A stretch of 64,000 nucleotides of DNA from Rhizobium sp. P38BS-XIX (lineage in GTDB: Bacteria; Pseudomonadota; Alphaproteobacteria; Rhizobiales; Rhizobiaceae), in the NCBI RefSeq assembly GCF_012641435.1, contig NZ_JABAIJ010000001.1, positions 1,798,001 through 1,862,000 on the forward strand, in the 5' to 3' direction. The number at the start of each line of letters is the position of its first letter. Positions within the stretch are counted from its first letter, which is position 1. Under the pieces are notes generated by a model. The model made no database searches and had not been told where the DNA came from. It worked only from the letters and a program-made list of their open reading frames with translations. Position numbers and translations under genes: made by a program. Of the stretch, positions 45,497 through 53,547 are shown one piece after another.

Positions 45497-46315
45497 ATGG
45501 CGCGGAAGACGAATAGGCAAATGCTTGCGACATTCGAAAAGGCGGCACTGGAAGCGGGTCAGGCCATATTGGAGGTCTATCGCGCCGGATATACTGTCGC
45601 CCTGAAGCAGGATATGAGCCCCGTCACGCTTGCCGACGAGCGGGCAGAACACATCATTTTGGAGCATCTGGCTCGCGATTTTCCGGATATCCCAGCGATC
45701 GCAGAGGAATCGGTCGCGGCCGGCAAGGTTCCCGATATCAACGGCCACTCGTTTTTCCTGGTCGATCCGCTCGATGGCACGCGTGAGTTCATCGAGCATC
45801 GCGACGAATTCACCGTCAACATCGCCTATATAGAAAAGGGCGTCCCGATTGCCGGCATCGTCTATGCCCCCGCCCTTGGCGTGGCCTTTACCGGCGAAGC
45901 CGGCAGAGCCCGCAAACTGATCATCGACGACCAGTTTGCCGTGGCGGATCGGCTGACCATTGCCGTGCGCGAGCGGCCTGCCCATCTCACCGCGCTCGCC
46001 AGCCGATGCAACAGCAATAAGACGACCGAGAGCTTTCTGTCGGACAATGCCGTTTCCGCCTGCGCGTCTATCGGTTCGTCGCTCAAGTTCTGTCTGCTTG
46101 CCGAGGGCAAGGCCGACGTCTATCCGCGCTTTGCCCGCACCATGGAATGGGATACCGCGGCCGGCGATGCCGTCCTGCGCGCAGCCGGCGGGGTGACGCT
46201 CACAGTCGATGGACGCGCCCTCGCCTATGGCAAGATCGACCAGAGCGAAGACAGCGACTTTGCCAATCCGCACTTCATTTGCTGGGGCGGCAAGAAACCC
46301 GCCCTACACGCATAG
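45497..46315 (+). CDS. cysQ: 3'(2'),5'-bisphosphate nucleotidase CysQ
   Basis: A 272-aa Mg2+-dependent phosphatase of the inositol monophosphatase superfamily. It hydrolyses 3'-phosphoadenosine 5'-phosphate (PAP) from sulfate assimilation. Metal-site motifs are AEES, DPLDGTREF and WDTAAGDAVL. Separate from its neighbours and divergent from the sox operon. A weak CCCTA/TAGGG hairpin and T7 overlap its 3' end (46302-46329). Confidence 0.88.
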   Translation: MARKTNRQMLATFEKAALEAGQAILEVYRAGYTVALKQDMSPVTLADERAEHIILEHLARDFPDIPAIAEESVAAGKVPDINGHSFFLVDPLDGTREFIEHRDEFTVNIAYIEKGVPIAGIVYAPALGVAFTGEAGRARKLIIDDQFAVADRLTIAVRERPAHLTALASRCNSNKTTESFLSDNAVSACASIGSSLKFCLLAEGKADVYPRFARTMEWDTAAGDAVLRAAGGVTLTVDGRALAYGKIDQSEDSDFANPHFICWGGKKPALHA

Positions 46316-46518
46316 GGTCATTTTTTTCGATAAAAACATCGAAATACACGCAATCTGATAATCTCCTCACATAGGAGTTTTTCAGCTTAAAAGCGTAAGT
46401 TTTGACTGACAAAAAATGATATTATCAAAGCGATTTTTCCTGAAATAACAGGGAATTATGCGGATTCTCGCTCGTTTGCCCGAGGGCAAATCACCAGGCC
46501 GCCACATTCATTAAAATT

Positions 46519-46545
46519 CTTAGCAAAGTCTTACTATGTGCTTAG
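46519..46545 (+). repeat. Three CTTA repeats with exact 11-bp period upstream of sciP
   Basis: CTTAG (46519), CTTAC (46530) and CTTAG (46541) are spaced 11 bp apart. Eleven is also the repeat length of the CtrA site TTAA-N7-TTAA, so these look like three tandem degenerate half-sites about 65-90 bp before the sciP start. The remainder of the 46316-46608 gap is A/T-rich without a gene. Confidence 0.5.
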
Positions 46546-46608
46546 GCAATTTTTAAATGTGGCAAGATAGAGTGCCTCTCGTGGTCTTGAGTGTGTGTAG
46601 AGAGTCCA

Positions 46609-46884
46609 ATGACCGAAATGATACGTCCCCGAGTGAAGTATGTCATCGGCCCCGATGGCAGCCCGCTGACGATAGCAGATCTTCCGCCGCCGAATACGCG
46701 CCGTTGGGTCATACGTCGTAAGGCAGAGGTTGTCGCCGCTGTGCGTGGTGGTCTGCTCAGCTTGGAAGAAGCTTGCGAACGTTATACGTTGACCGTCGAA
46801 GAGTTCCTCTCCTGGCAGTCGTCCATCAATACGCATGGCCTTGCAGGCCTTCGGACGACACGCATACAGCAGTATCGCCACTGA
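46609..46884 (+). CDS. sciP: CtrA inhibitory protein SciP (DUF1153)
   Basis: A 91-aa DNA-binding protein that restrains CtrA-dependent transcription in the alphaproteobacterial cell cycle. It has the DUF1153 core: RVKYVIGPDGSPLTIADLPP followed by TRRWVIRRKAEVVAAVRGGLLS and an HTH with EACERYTLTVEEFLSWQ. ATG 46609 is the family start; the track's earlier start (46591) adds six residues without support. It lies 2.2 kb from ctrA and is followed by a strong terminator. Confidence 0.92.
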   Translation: MTEMIRPRVKYVIGPDGSPLTIADLPPPNTRRWVIRRKAEVVAAVRGGLLSLEEACERYTLTVEEFLSWQSSINTHGLAGLRTTRIQQYRH

Positions 46885-46916
46885 CAGCGACAGCACGACC
46901 TTAATTCAATCTTTTC

Positions 46917-46957
46917 TTCGGGCCTCTTTCCTCGCGGAACAGAGGCCCGAATTGTTT
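46917..46957 (+). terminator. Intrinsic terminator of sciP
   Basis: TTCGGGCCTCT (46917-46927) pairs perfectly with AGAGGCCCGAA (46941-46951), followed by TTGTTTG. Confidence 0.8.
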
Positions 46958-47047
46958 GCACGCCGAATGCCCGGCCGGTCGTACCAGGCCTGTGCTTGAG
47001 GGCTTGGAGTGCTACGATTGATCCGCTGCAAGCGGAGAATCGAAACT

Positions 47048-47614
47048 GTGCTCCTTCATTCATTGCCGACGGTGATTACCCATAACTTTCACCCTGCAAG
47101 AGGCGCTTTCCGTAATGTCTGCTCGCTCCCACGCGATGATGCCGAGCGCATAATCGCTTCGATACGGCACGACGGACATGCCTATATTAACGGTGACTAC
47201 TTCACTCGCAGATTGAAAACCGAGGATTGGCTCATTGCGGAACGCAGTCGAAAAATCGGCACAACGCGGTTGGAGCGTCCCATTTACTTCTTCCTCGGAA
47301 ACATGGCCGACGGATGGGACGAATCCCGCCCGGCGTCCATCGTTCTTCCGCTTGCCATGTTCGATGCCGAGGCAATCACCTTCACCTTTCCCGACAGCAT
47401 GACGAGTTGTCCATCAACAAACCGCGATGATTCCGGGACATGCCCATGGCGTGGAGATGTTTTCACACTGGCTGAAATAATCGAAATCGTTGAACGGCAC
47501 GGCTTTCCCGATCCATCGCAGCCCAGGGAAAAGCGGGGACCGGATGCTTTCATCGAAGTTCAGATCTGGGATGATCGCCCTCTCGTCAAAAACGGCGTCT
47601 ATCAAGGGTTGTAA
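47048..47614 (+). CDS. Hypothetical protein
   Basis: A 188-aa protein that I do not recognise. GTG 47048 is chosen since GGAGA lies 8 bases upstream. There is no signal peptide or membrane helix. Recognisable stretches: SLPRDDAERIIASIRHDG near the start, ERPIYFFLGNMADGWDES in the middle and a C-terminal FTLAEIIEIVERHGFP. The moderate codon usage and absence of overlap support a real gene. It stands between sciP and a GNAT-like gene, 77 bp before the latter. Confidence 0.6.
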   Translation: MLLHSLPTVITHNFHPARGAFRNVCSLPRDDAERIIASIRHDGHAYINGDYFTRRLKTEDWLIAERSRKIGTTRLERPIYFFLGNMADGWDESRPASIVLPLAMFDAEAITFTFPDSMTSCPSTNRDDSGTCPWRGDVFTLAEIIEIVERHGFPDPSQPREKRGPDAFIEVQIWDDRPLVKNGVYQGL

Positions 47615-47690
47615 ATGAGAGATCCACGGTTGGCATCGTGTCGGGCAAATGCCATCCTTGCTGAATTCAACGCGATCACGGAGGCAGACC

Positions 47691-47972
47691 ATGGATATCC
47701 GCAACGAAAACAATGCATCCGGCGGCCGGTATGTTGCAACGGTCGAAGGGCATGAGGCGGAGATGACGTTTTCCCGCACGTCGCCAAAGCTGATCATCAT
47801 CGACCATACCGGCGTTCCCGACACCCTGCGCGGCAAGGGCGTGGGACAGGCCCTTGCTCTTCATGCCGTCGAAGAAGCGCGGCGCGGCGGCTGGAAGATC
47901 ATTCCCCTTTGCCCGTTTTTCAAGGCGCAAGCGCAGCGTCATGACGATTGGCGCGATGTCATCAACGCCTAG
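47691..47972 (+). CDS. Small GNAT-fold N-acetyltransferase (YjdJ-like)
   Basis: A 93-aa minimal GNAT domain. The acetyl-CoA pyrophosphate-binding loop is VPDTLRGKGVGQALALHAVEEAR (in two parts, residues about 41-63), followed by WKIIPLCPFFKA, as in YjdJ/NATD1 proteins. GGAGG lies 6-10 bases before ATG 47691; the earlier in-frame ATG is rejected. The substrate is unknown. Confidence 0.8.
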   Translation: MDIRNENNASGGRYVATVEGHEAEMTFSRTSPKLIIIDHTGVPDTLRGKGVGQALALHAVEEARRGGWKIIPLCPFFKAQAQRHDDWRDVINA

Positions 47973-48135
47973 GACTATCGCGGAAAAGTGTTCAGCTGCT
48001 TCGCGACGACGACACGTTTAAATCGAGGGGTGGCAGCGCAGGCGGCGAATCCTTGAGATCCCGCTGCACTTCAAGCCGGTCACCGGCATTGATGGAACCG
48101 ACATCTTTTCAAGAACTTGCATTCTCGACAAATAC

Positions 48136-48183
48136 AAAAAGCCCCGCATGGCCGGCCTCGTTATGGCCGGTCATGCGCGGCTT
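48136..48183. terminator. Bidirectional terminator between GNAT gene and fliJ
   Basis: A 17-bp stem with one mismatch and one G-U pair: 48141-48157 with 48165-48181, flanked by AAAAA on the left (U-tract for the minus strand) and CTTTCG on the right. It mainly ends fliJ transcription. The 47973-48278 gap holds nothing else I recognise. Confidence 0.8.
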
Positions 48184-48278
48184 TCGTACCGCTCTCCTCA
48201 AATCCCGCATGGTCTGCATTCAGGCCGCTGATGCGCCGGAATGCTGCGTGTCCTTAGAGGAGGACAGCGCTTTCGACC

Positions 48279-48635
48279 TCAGGCACGCGCCCTGGCCGGA
48301 CCTGAACCATCGCGCTCTTCAAGCGCTGCGGCTTTGGCATATTCGGCCTGCATGTCTTCAAGCGAGCTTTCCAACGCCTCTTCCTGAACCTGAAGCTCCC
48401 GGATCGACACCTGCAGGTTGTCCGCACGCTGGCGGGCGGCCTTGGCGAAGGTCGGGTAAGCAAAATGGTTCGGGTCGGCAATGCCGGACTTCTTCTCTTC
48501 CAGCACGATCTGGCTCTCCAGATCCTTTGTCATGCGGTCAAATTCCGCCATCATCATCTGCAGTTGTTGCAGCTGACGGCGTTTTTCGTTCACCTGAAAC
48601 TCTTTCAGACGAACTAGGCTCTCACGTGACTTCAT
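48279..48635 (-). CDS. fliJ: Flagellar export protein FliJ-like
   Basis: A 118-aa helical, Glu/Gln/Lys-rich protein with coiled-coil potential over most of its length (SLVRLKEFQVNEKRRQLQQLQ, then a second long helix), as in FliJ, the export-apparatus component that cooperates with the FliI ATPase. ATG 48635 has GGGAG 8 bases upstream; ATG 48641 has only 2 bases of spacing. It is divergent from ctrA, a common rhizobial arrangement, and flagellar genes are typical CtrA targets. No other flagellar genes are in the window. Confidence 0.75.
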   Translation of the reverse strand: MKSRESLVRLKEFQVNEKRRQLQQLQMMMAEFDRMTKDLESQIVLEEKKSGIADPNHFAYPTFAKAARQRADNLQVSIRELQVQEEALESSLEDMQAEYAKAAALEERDGSGPARARA

Positions 48636-48794
48636 ACGCATTACTCCCGTGATGCGAGACCCCGGCTCTCGATATTTCCCACCCGCCGCGCCGCTTTGAG
48701 ACGGCTTGGTTAAAAAAAATTACAGCGATCTTAATAAAAGCCTACCGCTGGTAACCTTTCGTTTACGGGCATCGTTAATGATAGGCGCAATGAT

Positions 48795-48809
48795 TTAAGG
48801 CTCGGTAAA
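48795..48809 (+). promoter_or_regulatory. Candidate CtrA box in the fliJ/ctrA intergenic region
   Basis: TTAA-GGCTCGG-TAAA, one mismatch from TTAA-N7-TTAA, in the 442-bp gap between divergent fliJ and ctrA. CtrA controls its own gene in alphaproteobacteria, so a site here is expected. The remainder of the gap is A/T-rich with several TTAA tetramers but no gene. Confidence 0.45.
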
Positions 48810-49077
48810 TGCTTCGGTCTGAATTCGACATCTTCGCATTCATGAGTCCGATGAATCATTTGGCGTGAATTCTTAAAGCGATACTTTAGGAGATGATTTT
48901 ACTGATTGTCGTTGGAAAACAGTGCAATGGAAAAATTATTTAATAAATTCGATACGTCTTGCCAGAGTGAATCAGAATTTGTTAACCATTGCATGTCAGC
49001 TTCCAAATCAAGCAGTGATTTGATCGGTATCGCGTAACGGGACTGACGACCTTTCGGCGGCGGTAAAGGGGACAATT

Positions 49078-49779
49078 ATGCGGGTTCTACTCATTGAAGA
49101 CGATAGCGCGACAGCGCAGAGCATCGAGCTGATGCTCAAATCCGAAAGTTTCAACGTCTACACCACCGATCTCGGTGAAGAAGGCGTCGATCTCGGCAAG
49201 CTTTACGACTACGACATTATCCTTCTCGATCTTAACCTTCCGGATATGTCCGGCTACGAAGTGCTGCGCACGCTGCGCCTCTCGAAGGTCAAGACACCGA
49301 TCCTCATCCTCTCCGGCATGGCCGGCATCGAGGACAAGGTTCGCGGCCTCGGCTTCGGCGCCGACGACTATATGACCAAGCCGTTCCACAAGGATGAGCT
49401 GGTTGCCCGCATCCACGCCATCGTTCGCCGCTCGAAGGGCCATGCCCAGTCGGTGATCATGACCGGCGAGCTGATCGTTAACCTCGACGCCAAGACCGTC
49501 GAAGTCGGCGGCCAGCGCGTGCACCTGACCGGCAAGGAATACCAGATGCTGGAGCTGCTCTCGCTCCGCAAGGGCACGACGCTCACCAAGGAAATGTTCC
49601 TCAACCACCTCTATGGTGGCATGGATGAGCCCGAACTGAAAATCATCGACGTCTTCATCTGCAAGCTGCGCAAGAAGCTCGCCAATGCAGCCGGCGGCGC
49701 CAACTATATCGAAACCGTCTGGGGCCGCGGCTACGTGCTGCGCGAGCCCGACAGCAACGATTTCGCCGAAAGCGCCTGA
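49078..49779 (+). CDS. ctrA: Cell cycle master response regulator CtrA
   Basis: A 233-aa OmpR/PhoB-type regulator that controls division, motility and envelope genes and can block replication origins. The receiver (1-120) has LIEDDS, phospho-acceptor Asp51 (ILLDLNLPD), ILSGM and MTKPF. The winged helix (about 125-225) has [20 protein letters not shown] split by a short turn and the recognition helix [15 protein letters not shown]. The C-terminal tail differs from the Caulobacter AA end (ESA here). It is next to chpT, its phosphodonor gene, and near sciP, its antagonist. Confidence 0.96.
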   Translation: MRVLLIEDDSATAQSIELMLKSESFNVYTTDLGEEGVDLGKLYDYDIILLDLNLPDMSGYEVLRTLRLSKVKTPILILSGMAGIEDKVRGLGFGADDYMTKPFHKDELVARIHAIVRRSKGHAQSVIMTGELIVNLDAKTVEVGGQRVHLTGKEYQMLELLSLRKGTTLTKEMFLNHLYGGMDEPELKIIDVFICKLRKKLANAAGGANYIETVWGRGYVLREPDSNDFAESA

Positions 49780-49811
49780 AGCCGCCTCCCCTTATTACCG
49801 CCGAACTATCG

Positions 49812-49838
49812 AAATCCCGCCTCCAAGGCGGGATTTTT
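49812..49838 (+). terminator. Intrinsic terminator of ctrA
   Basis: AAATCCCGCC-TCCAA-GGCGGGATTTTT, a short perfect stem with a U-tract. Confidence 0.88.
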
Positions 49839-49960
49839 CGTTGGCGCTAAAGCATGCCGCGAAGAATTGAGCCGTCACCGGTTGCGGCAGCGAGATACGC
49901 AGACCCGAAGAGTTAAAGAGCCGGAAACAATCCAAAAGCGCACAGCACGCTTCGGCCTGA

Positions 49961-49993
49961 CAAAACAAAAGCCGCCTCGACCGGGCGGCGGCT
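49961..49993 (-). terminator. Intrinsic terminator after the single-domain response regulator gene
   Basis: AGCCGCC (49970-49976) with GGCGGCT (49987-49993); on the minus strand it is followed by TTTTGTTTTG. Confidence 0.75.
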
Positions 49994-50016
49994 GTTAATC
50001 TGATAGACCCATAAAA

Positions 50017-50379
50017 TCAGGCAGCCGCGGCGCGGTTGCCAAAGATCGCGGTCAGGATCTTACGATCGAACGGCTTCAAGAGGAAATCCGTAGCGCCCGC
50101 CCGCTTTCCCGCCATCAGCTTGCGAAGATCAGCCTCGACGACGCAATAGTAGATTTTCACGTTCTTACCATCAGGCATGGCCCGGATGCTTGCGATCAGC
50201 TCGAGTGCACCCTCCATCCCGGCATCTACGATCAGATAGTCCGGAAGTTCGGCCTGGCAGCGCGCCAGTGCCTCGCGGGCATCGCCAGCTTCGCTCACGA
50301 GGAAATCCAGTTCAGACAGGATACGCTTGCCGACCTTGCGTACGACATCCGAACTATCCGTGATCATGAACCGCTGCAT
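50017..50379 (-). CDS. Single-domain response regulator between ctrA and chpT
   Basis: A 120-aa stand-alone receiver. Asp8 begins a DSSD stretch instead of the usual DD pair, Asp52 (LIVDAGMEG) is the likely phospho-acceptor, and the conserved Lys is in LLKPFD. The switch Thr/Ser expected in strand 4 is replaced (KIYYCVVE), so signalling on phosphorylation may be altered. It has its own terminator and lies between the genes for ChpT and CtrA, hinting at a part in that phosphorelay. Not CpdR or DivK by sequence features I can see. Confidence 0.82.
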   Translation of the reverse strand: MQRFMITDSSDVVRKVGKRILSELDFLVSEAGDAREALARCQAELPDYLIVDAGMEGALELIASIRAMPDGKNVKIYYCVVEADLRKLMAGKRAGATDFLLKPFDRKILTAIFGNRAAAA

Positions 50380-50524
50380 CTATGAGCTCCCTGGCACCAT
50401 CGGCCACTGTTATCAGAACAGTAACCCCAAATTAGGACGATAGGACCAGCATGCTAAGGATTCGTTACCGCTACATTATCAAATGCGCGAGCACTTGAAA
50501 AATACACGCATTGAGCGACGAAAC

Positions 50525-50557
50525 GAAAAGCCCGCGGCCAGGCGCTGACCACGGGCT
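50525..50557 (-). terminator. Intrinsic terminator of chpT
   Basis: AGCCCG-C-GG with CC-A-CGGGCT (50529-50557, one mismatch); on the minus strand TTTTCG follows. Confidence 0.72.
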
Positions 50558-50581
50558 AGATGTTCATGCGAGCAGATTCGC

Positions 50582-51232
50582 CTATTCAGCCGCGGCCATC
50601 ACTGCGGTGAAGGTCAGCTCTTCCGGCGTCGCGTTATAGGAAATTTCCATACCGCTCTCATCGGCCAGCAGCACCGTGTAGTACGGCTGGATCGAATGGG
50701 CATCGATCGCTTCTTCCAGCGTACCGGAGCAGATCTCGGCGAATTTCGGCGGCACACGCATCAGCCGTCCCTTGACGGCGATCGTGAACTTCGCATCGAG
50801 TTCCGGGTTCTCCAACGTCACCTCGATGCTGCCGCCACGCGGGATGGCGCCATAAGCCACCAGAAAAAGGTTGAGCAATAGCTTGACGCGGTTCTTCGCG
50901 ATGATGGCGCGCGGGCCGACCCAGGTCACCTCGGTCTTCTTTTCCGCAGCGGCGAAATCTTTCGCGGCGCGCTCGGCCTCGCCGGTATCGATCGACGCGC
51001 CGACCGAGCCGGAAGCACCGAACGCCAGGCGGGCGAATTTCAACCGCACCGATGCATTCAGTGCGCTGGTGCGGATCAGGTCCATCGCATCGGCGTCGGC
51101 ACCACCCTCGTCGAGCAGCTCCAGGCCATTATTGATCGCTCCGACCGGCGAGATCACATCATGGCAGACGCGGCTGCATAGCAGCGCGGCCAGATCCGGT
51201 CCGGTCAGAGTGAGGTTTGGATTCTTCGACAT
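50582..51232 (-). CDS. chpT: Histidine phosphotransferase ChpT
   Basis: A 216-aa protein that passes phosphate from CckA to CtrA and CpdR. It is kinase-like in fold but lacks ATP-binding residues. The H-box holds His24 (SRVCHDVISPVGAINNGLELL across residues 20-40), followed by a pseudo-CA domain. Start ATG 51232 is well placed. It is divergent from eipA, with a candidate CtrA site in between. Confidence 0.93.
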   Translation of the reverse strand: MSKNPNLTLTGPDLAALLCSRVCHDVISPVGAINNGLELLDEGGADADAMDLIRTSALNASVRLKFARLAFGASGSVGASIDTGEAERAAKDFAAAEKKTEVTWVGPRAIIAKNRVKLLLNLFLVAYGAIPRGGSIEVTLENPELDAKFTIAVKGRLMRVPPKFAEICSGTLEEAIDAHSIQPYYTVLLADESGMEISYNATPEELTFTAVMAAAE

Positions 51233-51349
51233 TCATTGTCTCCTGAATGCTGATAAGGCGAAACGCAGTAGACTCCACGTTGCCACGGTAAGGTTGCCCG
51301 AGGATTGTCGCAGCCGGTGTACCGCGCGCCATAATGACACCATATTTGG

Positions 51350-51364
51350 TAAACCGATTGTTAA
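51350..51364. promoter_or_regulatory. Candidate CtrA box between chpT and eipA
   Basis: TAAA-CCGATTG-TTAA; on the minus strand TTAA-N7-TTTA, one mismatch from consensus. It lies in the 303-bp gap between divergent chpT and eipA. Brucella eipA is a direct CtrA target, which fits. Confidence 0.5.
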
Positions 51365-51535
51365 GACGATCCGCGCAAAATGCATTCATCACCATCAGAC
51401 TTTTTCGCACGCGAATCGTTCTGCGATGGATGGACGGAATGGTCTGAAAGAGGGGTATGTCATGCACGGCATGTTCAGGCGAACATGGAGTGGGGCTTCC
51501 TCTATCGTACCGACCATGATGAACGGATGACTTTC

Positions 51536-52147
51536 ATGCGCTATGAATTCCTGAAGAGAATGCCAGCCCCCGGCACCAGGACGCTCGGCCTTGGTCTGAT
51601 CGTGGCCATCGCAGCATTCATGAGCTTCGTATTGCCGGCCCGTCAGGCGGCCGCGGCGCCGACCAATCAATATTCGGCGCAGGAAATCGTCGATGCCGGA
51701 CATTCCTTCTTCGGCTCCACCAGTGGCGGTCTCGCCAAGGTGATCGAGCGGGCGTTTCAGCAATATGGCTTGCCGAACGGTTATATCCTCGGACAGGAAG
51801 GGTCCGGCGCCTTTCTGGCTGGCCTGACCTATGGCGAAGGGCAGCTGAACACCAAGAACGCCGGCGAGCATCCGCTTTATTGGCAGGGTCCGTCGCTCGG
51901 CCTTGACTACGGCGGCCAGGGCACGCGCGTCATGATGCTCGTCTACGACCTGCCGAGCATCGACAGCGTCTACACCCGCTTCGGCGGCGTCAGCGGCCAG
52001 GCCTTCGTTGTCGCCGGTTTCGGCATGACGGTTCTGAAGAACAACAATGTTGTCCTCGTTCCGATCCGCACCGGCCTCGGCGCGCGCCTCGGCATCAACA
52101 TGGGCTATCTCAAGGTCACGCAGAATCCGACCTGGAACCCCTTCTGA
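51536..52147 (+). CDS. eipA: EipA-type periplasmic envelope integrity protein (DUF1134)
   Basis: A 203-aa exported protein with an N-terminal signal segment (hydrophobic core about residues 18-34, cleavage near AAA|PTN) and the DUF1134 small beta-barrel domain (from YSAQEIVDAGHSFFGSTSGG to the C-terminus). In Brucella abortus EipA supports cell-envelope stress resistance and is CtrA-controlled. The start is chosen at ATG 51536, with GGATGA as a plausible ribosome site; ATG 51527 is also possible. A terminator follows. Confidence 0.85.
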   Translation: MRYEFLKRMPAPGTRTLGLGLIVAIAAFMSFVLPARQAAAAPTNQYSAQEIVDAGHSFFGSTSGGLAKVIERAFQQYGLPNGYILGQEGSGAFLAGLTYGEGQLNTKNAGEHPLYWQGPSLGLDYGGQGTRVMMLVYDLPSIDSVYTRFGGVSGQAFVVAGFGMTVLKNNNVVLVPIRTGLGARLGINMGYLKVTQNPTWNPF

Positions 52148-52186
52148 GCGTGGAGCTTAATATCGCCTCCCAAGCAGCTCCTGCTC

Positions 52187-52217
52187 AGGCCCGCTTAGTT
52201 TGCGGGCCTTTTCTTTC
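52187..52217 (+). terminator. Intrinsic terminator of eipA
   Basis: AGGCCCGC-TTAGTTT-GCGGGCCT followed by TTTCTTT. Confidence 0.88.
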
Positions 52218-52332
52218 AGTAAATCCGGCCGCGCCGGTAAACCATATCCGATTTAAACGCTTGCCCGCATGCCGAGCCCATGATTATTCATTTCATCCAG
52301 ATCGAAAATAACACCAGGATACTGGCCGCGCC

Positions 52333-53532
52333 GTGATTCAATTTGCTCTATTGTTCGGATTGGGCTTTCTGACGGCCGCTCTTCTGGTCTTTATGATTGC
52401 GCCGGCAATCCATCGCCGCATCGTCTGGTTTACCGAGAAGCGCCTGAAGGCGACCATGCCGCTGAGCCCGCAAGAAGTGCGTGCGCAGAAGGACATGGCC
52501 CGCGCGCTTTTTGCCGCCGAAAATGCGAAGTCGGAACAGGCCCTAACACAGGAGCGCGACAAAACGGTCGCGCTGCAAATCCACAACGGCAAGCTTCAAC
52601 AGGAAGCCAGCCGTCTTGCCGCCGGCAACGCCGAGTCTCAGACCCGTATCGAGGATCTCGAACAGGAAGCCGGCGAACTGCGTTCGCGTCTGCGGCATGA
52701 GGAGAGCTACATAAGTCAGCTCAAATCCAGCATTCACACGGCGGAACAGGCCAGCAGCGACAAGGAAAGCGATATCGACAGCTTGCGCAAGCGCATGACG
52801 AAAATGTCTGCCGACGCCGATAATCTGAAGATCGACCTCGCAACCCGCGAAACCGAAATCGAAAGCCTGAAGCTGCGCATCAACACCTTGCGCGACGAGC
52901 GCGACACGCTCCGCAAGGATCTGAACGCCGCAAGTCTGCGCGCTGCCGACGCCGAGCAGTCGCTTCGCCAGGAGAACGACAAGAGCAAGCGTCTGGAGGA
53001 GCGGCTCGGCCGGGAGATCGCCGGGAACGCAGACAAGGAAACCGCCATCGCGCGGCAGGCTCAGGACGTCGTTCGCCTGAAAGAACGCCTGGAAACTGCA
53101 GTCAACGACTCGAAAGAGGCTGGCAAGGCGCTGCGTGCTGCTGGTATTGCACCGGCAAGAAAACCGACCCGAACACCGAAAGTGTCCGCCGCATCGATGG
53201 TCAGGGATAGCGGCGACAAGACGATGAACTCAGCCGAACCGGAAAAGACCGTGGAAGACGATATTGCTCAGATGACGGAAGAGGTACGCAATCGGGCGGC
53301 CGCCCTGTCGGACCGATTGCTGAAAGCACGCTTGCCTGCGCATGAAGACGCCATACGCGAGGAAATCGCGACCATCGCCGCGAACATGGTGGCGCTGACG
53401 GCGCTGAAGGAAGGCGACACCTCACCGATCCTCAAGCTTTTTCCAACTGACAAGGATGGCGCCGAACAAGGCGCGCGCATCAGTCTCGCGGACCGGGTTG
53501 CTGCATTGTTGCCAAAGCACCCTAGCCCTTGA
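52333..53532 (+). CDS. Membrane-anchored coiled-coil protein of unknown function
   Basis: A 399-aa protein with one N-terminal membrane helix (about residues 3-25), then a very long charged coiled coil (about 55-275, with repeating E/K/R/D/L heptads such as RTIEDLEQEAGELRSRLRHEE in parts), a Pro/Thr/Lys linker and a C-terminal helical domain (about 300-395). It begins with GTG without a strong ribosome site. The layout recalls polar or division scaffold proteins, but no family is recognised and no function is claimed. It converges with the methyltransferase gene, 15 bp away. Confidence 0.7.
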   Translation: MIQFALLFGLGFLTAALLVFMIAPAIHRRIVWFTEKRLKATMPLSPQEVRAQKDMARALFAAENAKSEQALTQERDKTVALQIHNGKLQQEASRLAAGNAESQTRIEDLEQEAGELRSRLRHEESYISQLKSSIHTAEQASSDKESDIDSLRKRMTKMSADADNLKIDLATRETEIESLKLRINTLRDERDTLRKDLNAASLRAADAEQSLRQENDKSKRLEERLGREIAGNADKETAIARQAQDVVRLKERLETAVNDSKEAGKALRAAGIAPARKPTRTPKVSAASMVRDSGDKTMNSAEPEKTVEDDIAQMTEEVRNRAAALSDRLLKARLPAHEDAIREEIATIAANMVALTALKEGDTSPILKLFPTDKDGAEQGARISLADRVAALLPKHPSP

Positions 53533-53547
53533 GGCCGGGGGACGCCT

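Noticed and set aside
48097-48121. GGAAC in the gap after the GNAT gene as an EcfG promoter
   Set aside because: Sequences 16 and 17 bases on are ACTT and CTTG, and no gene follows in that direction.
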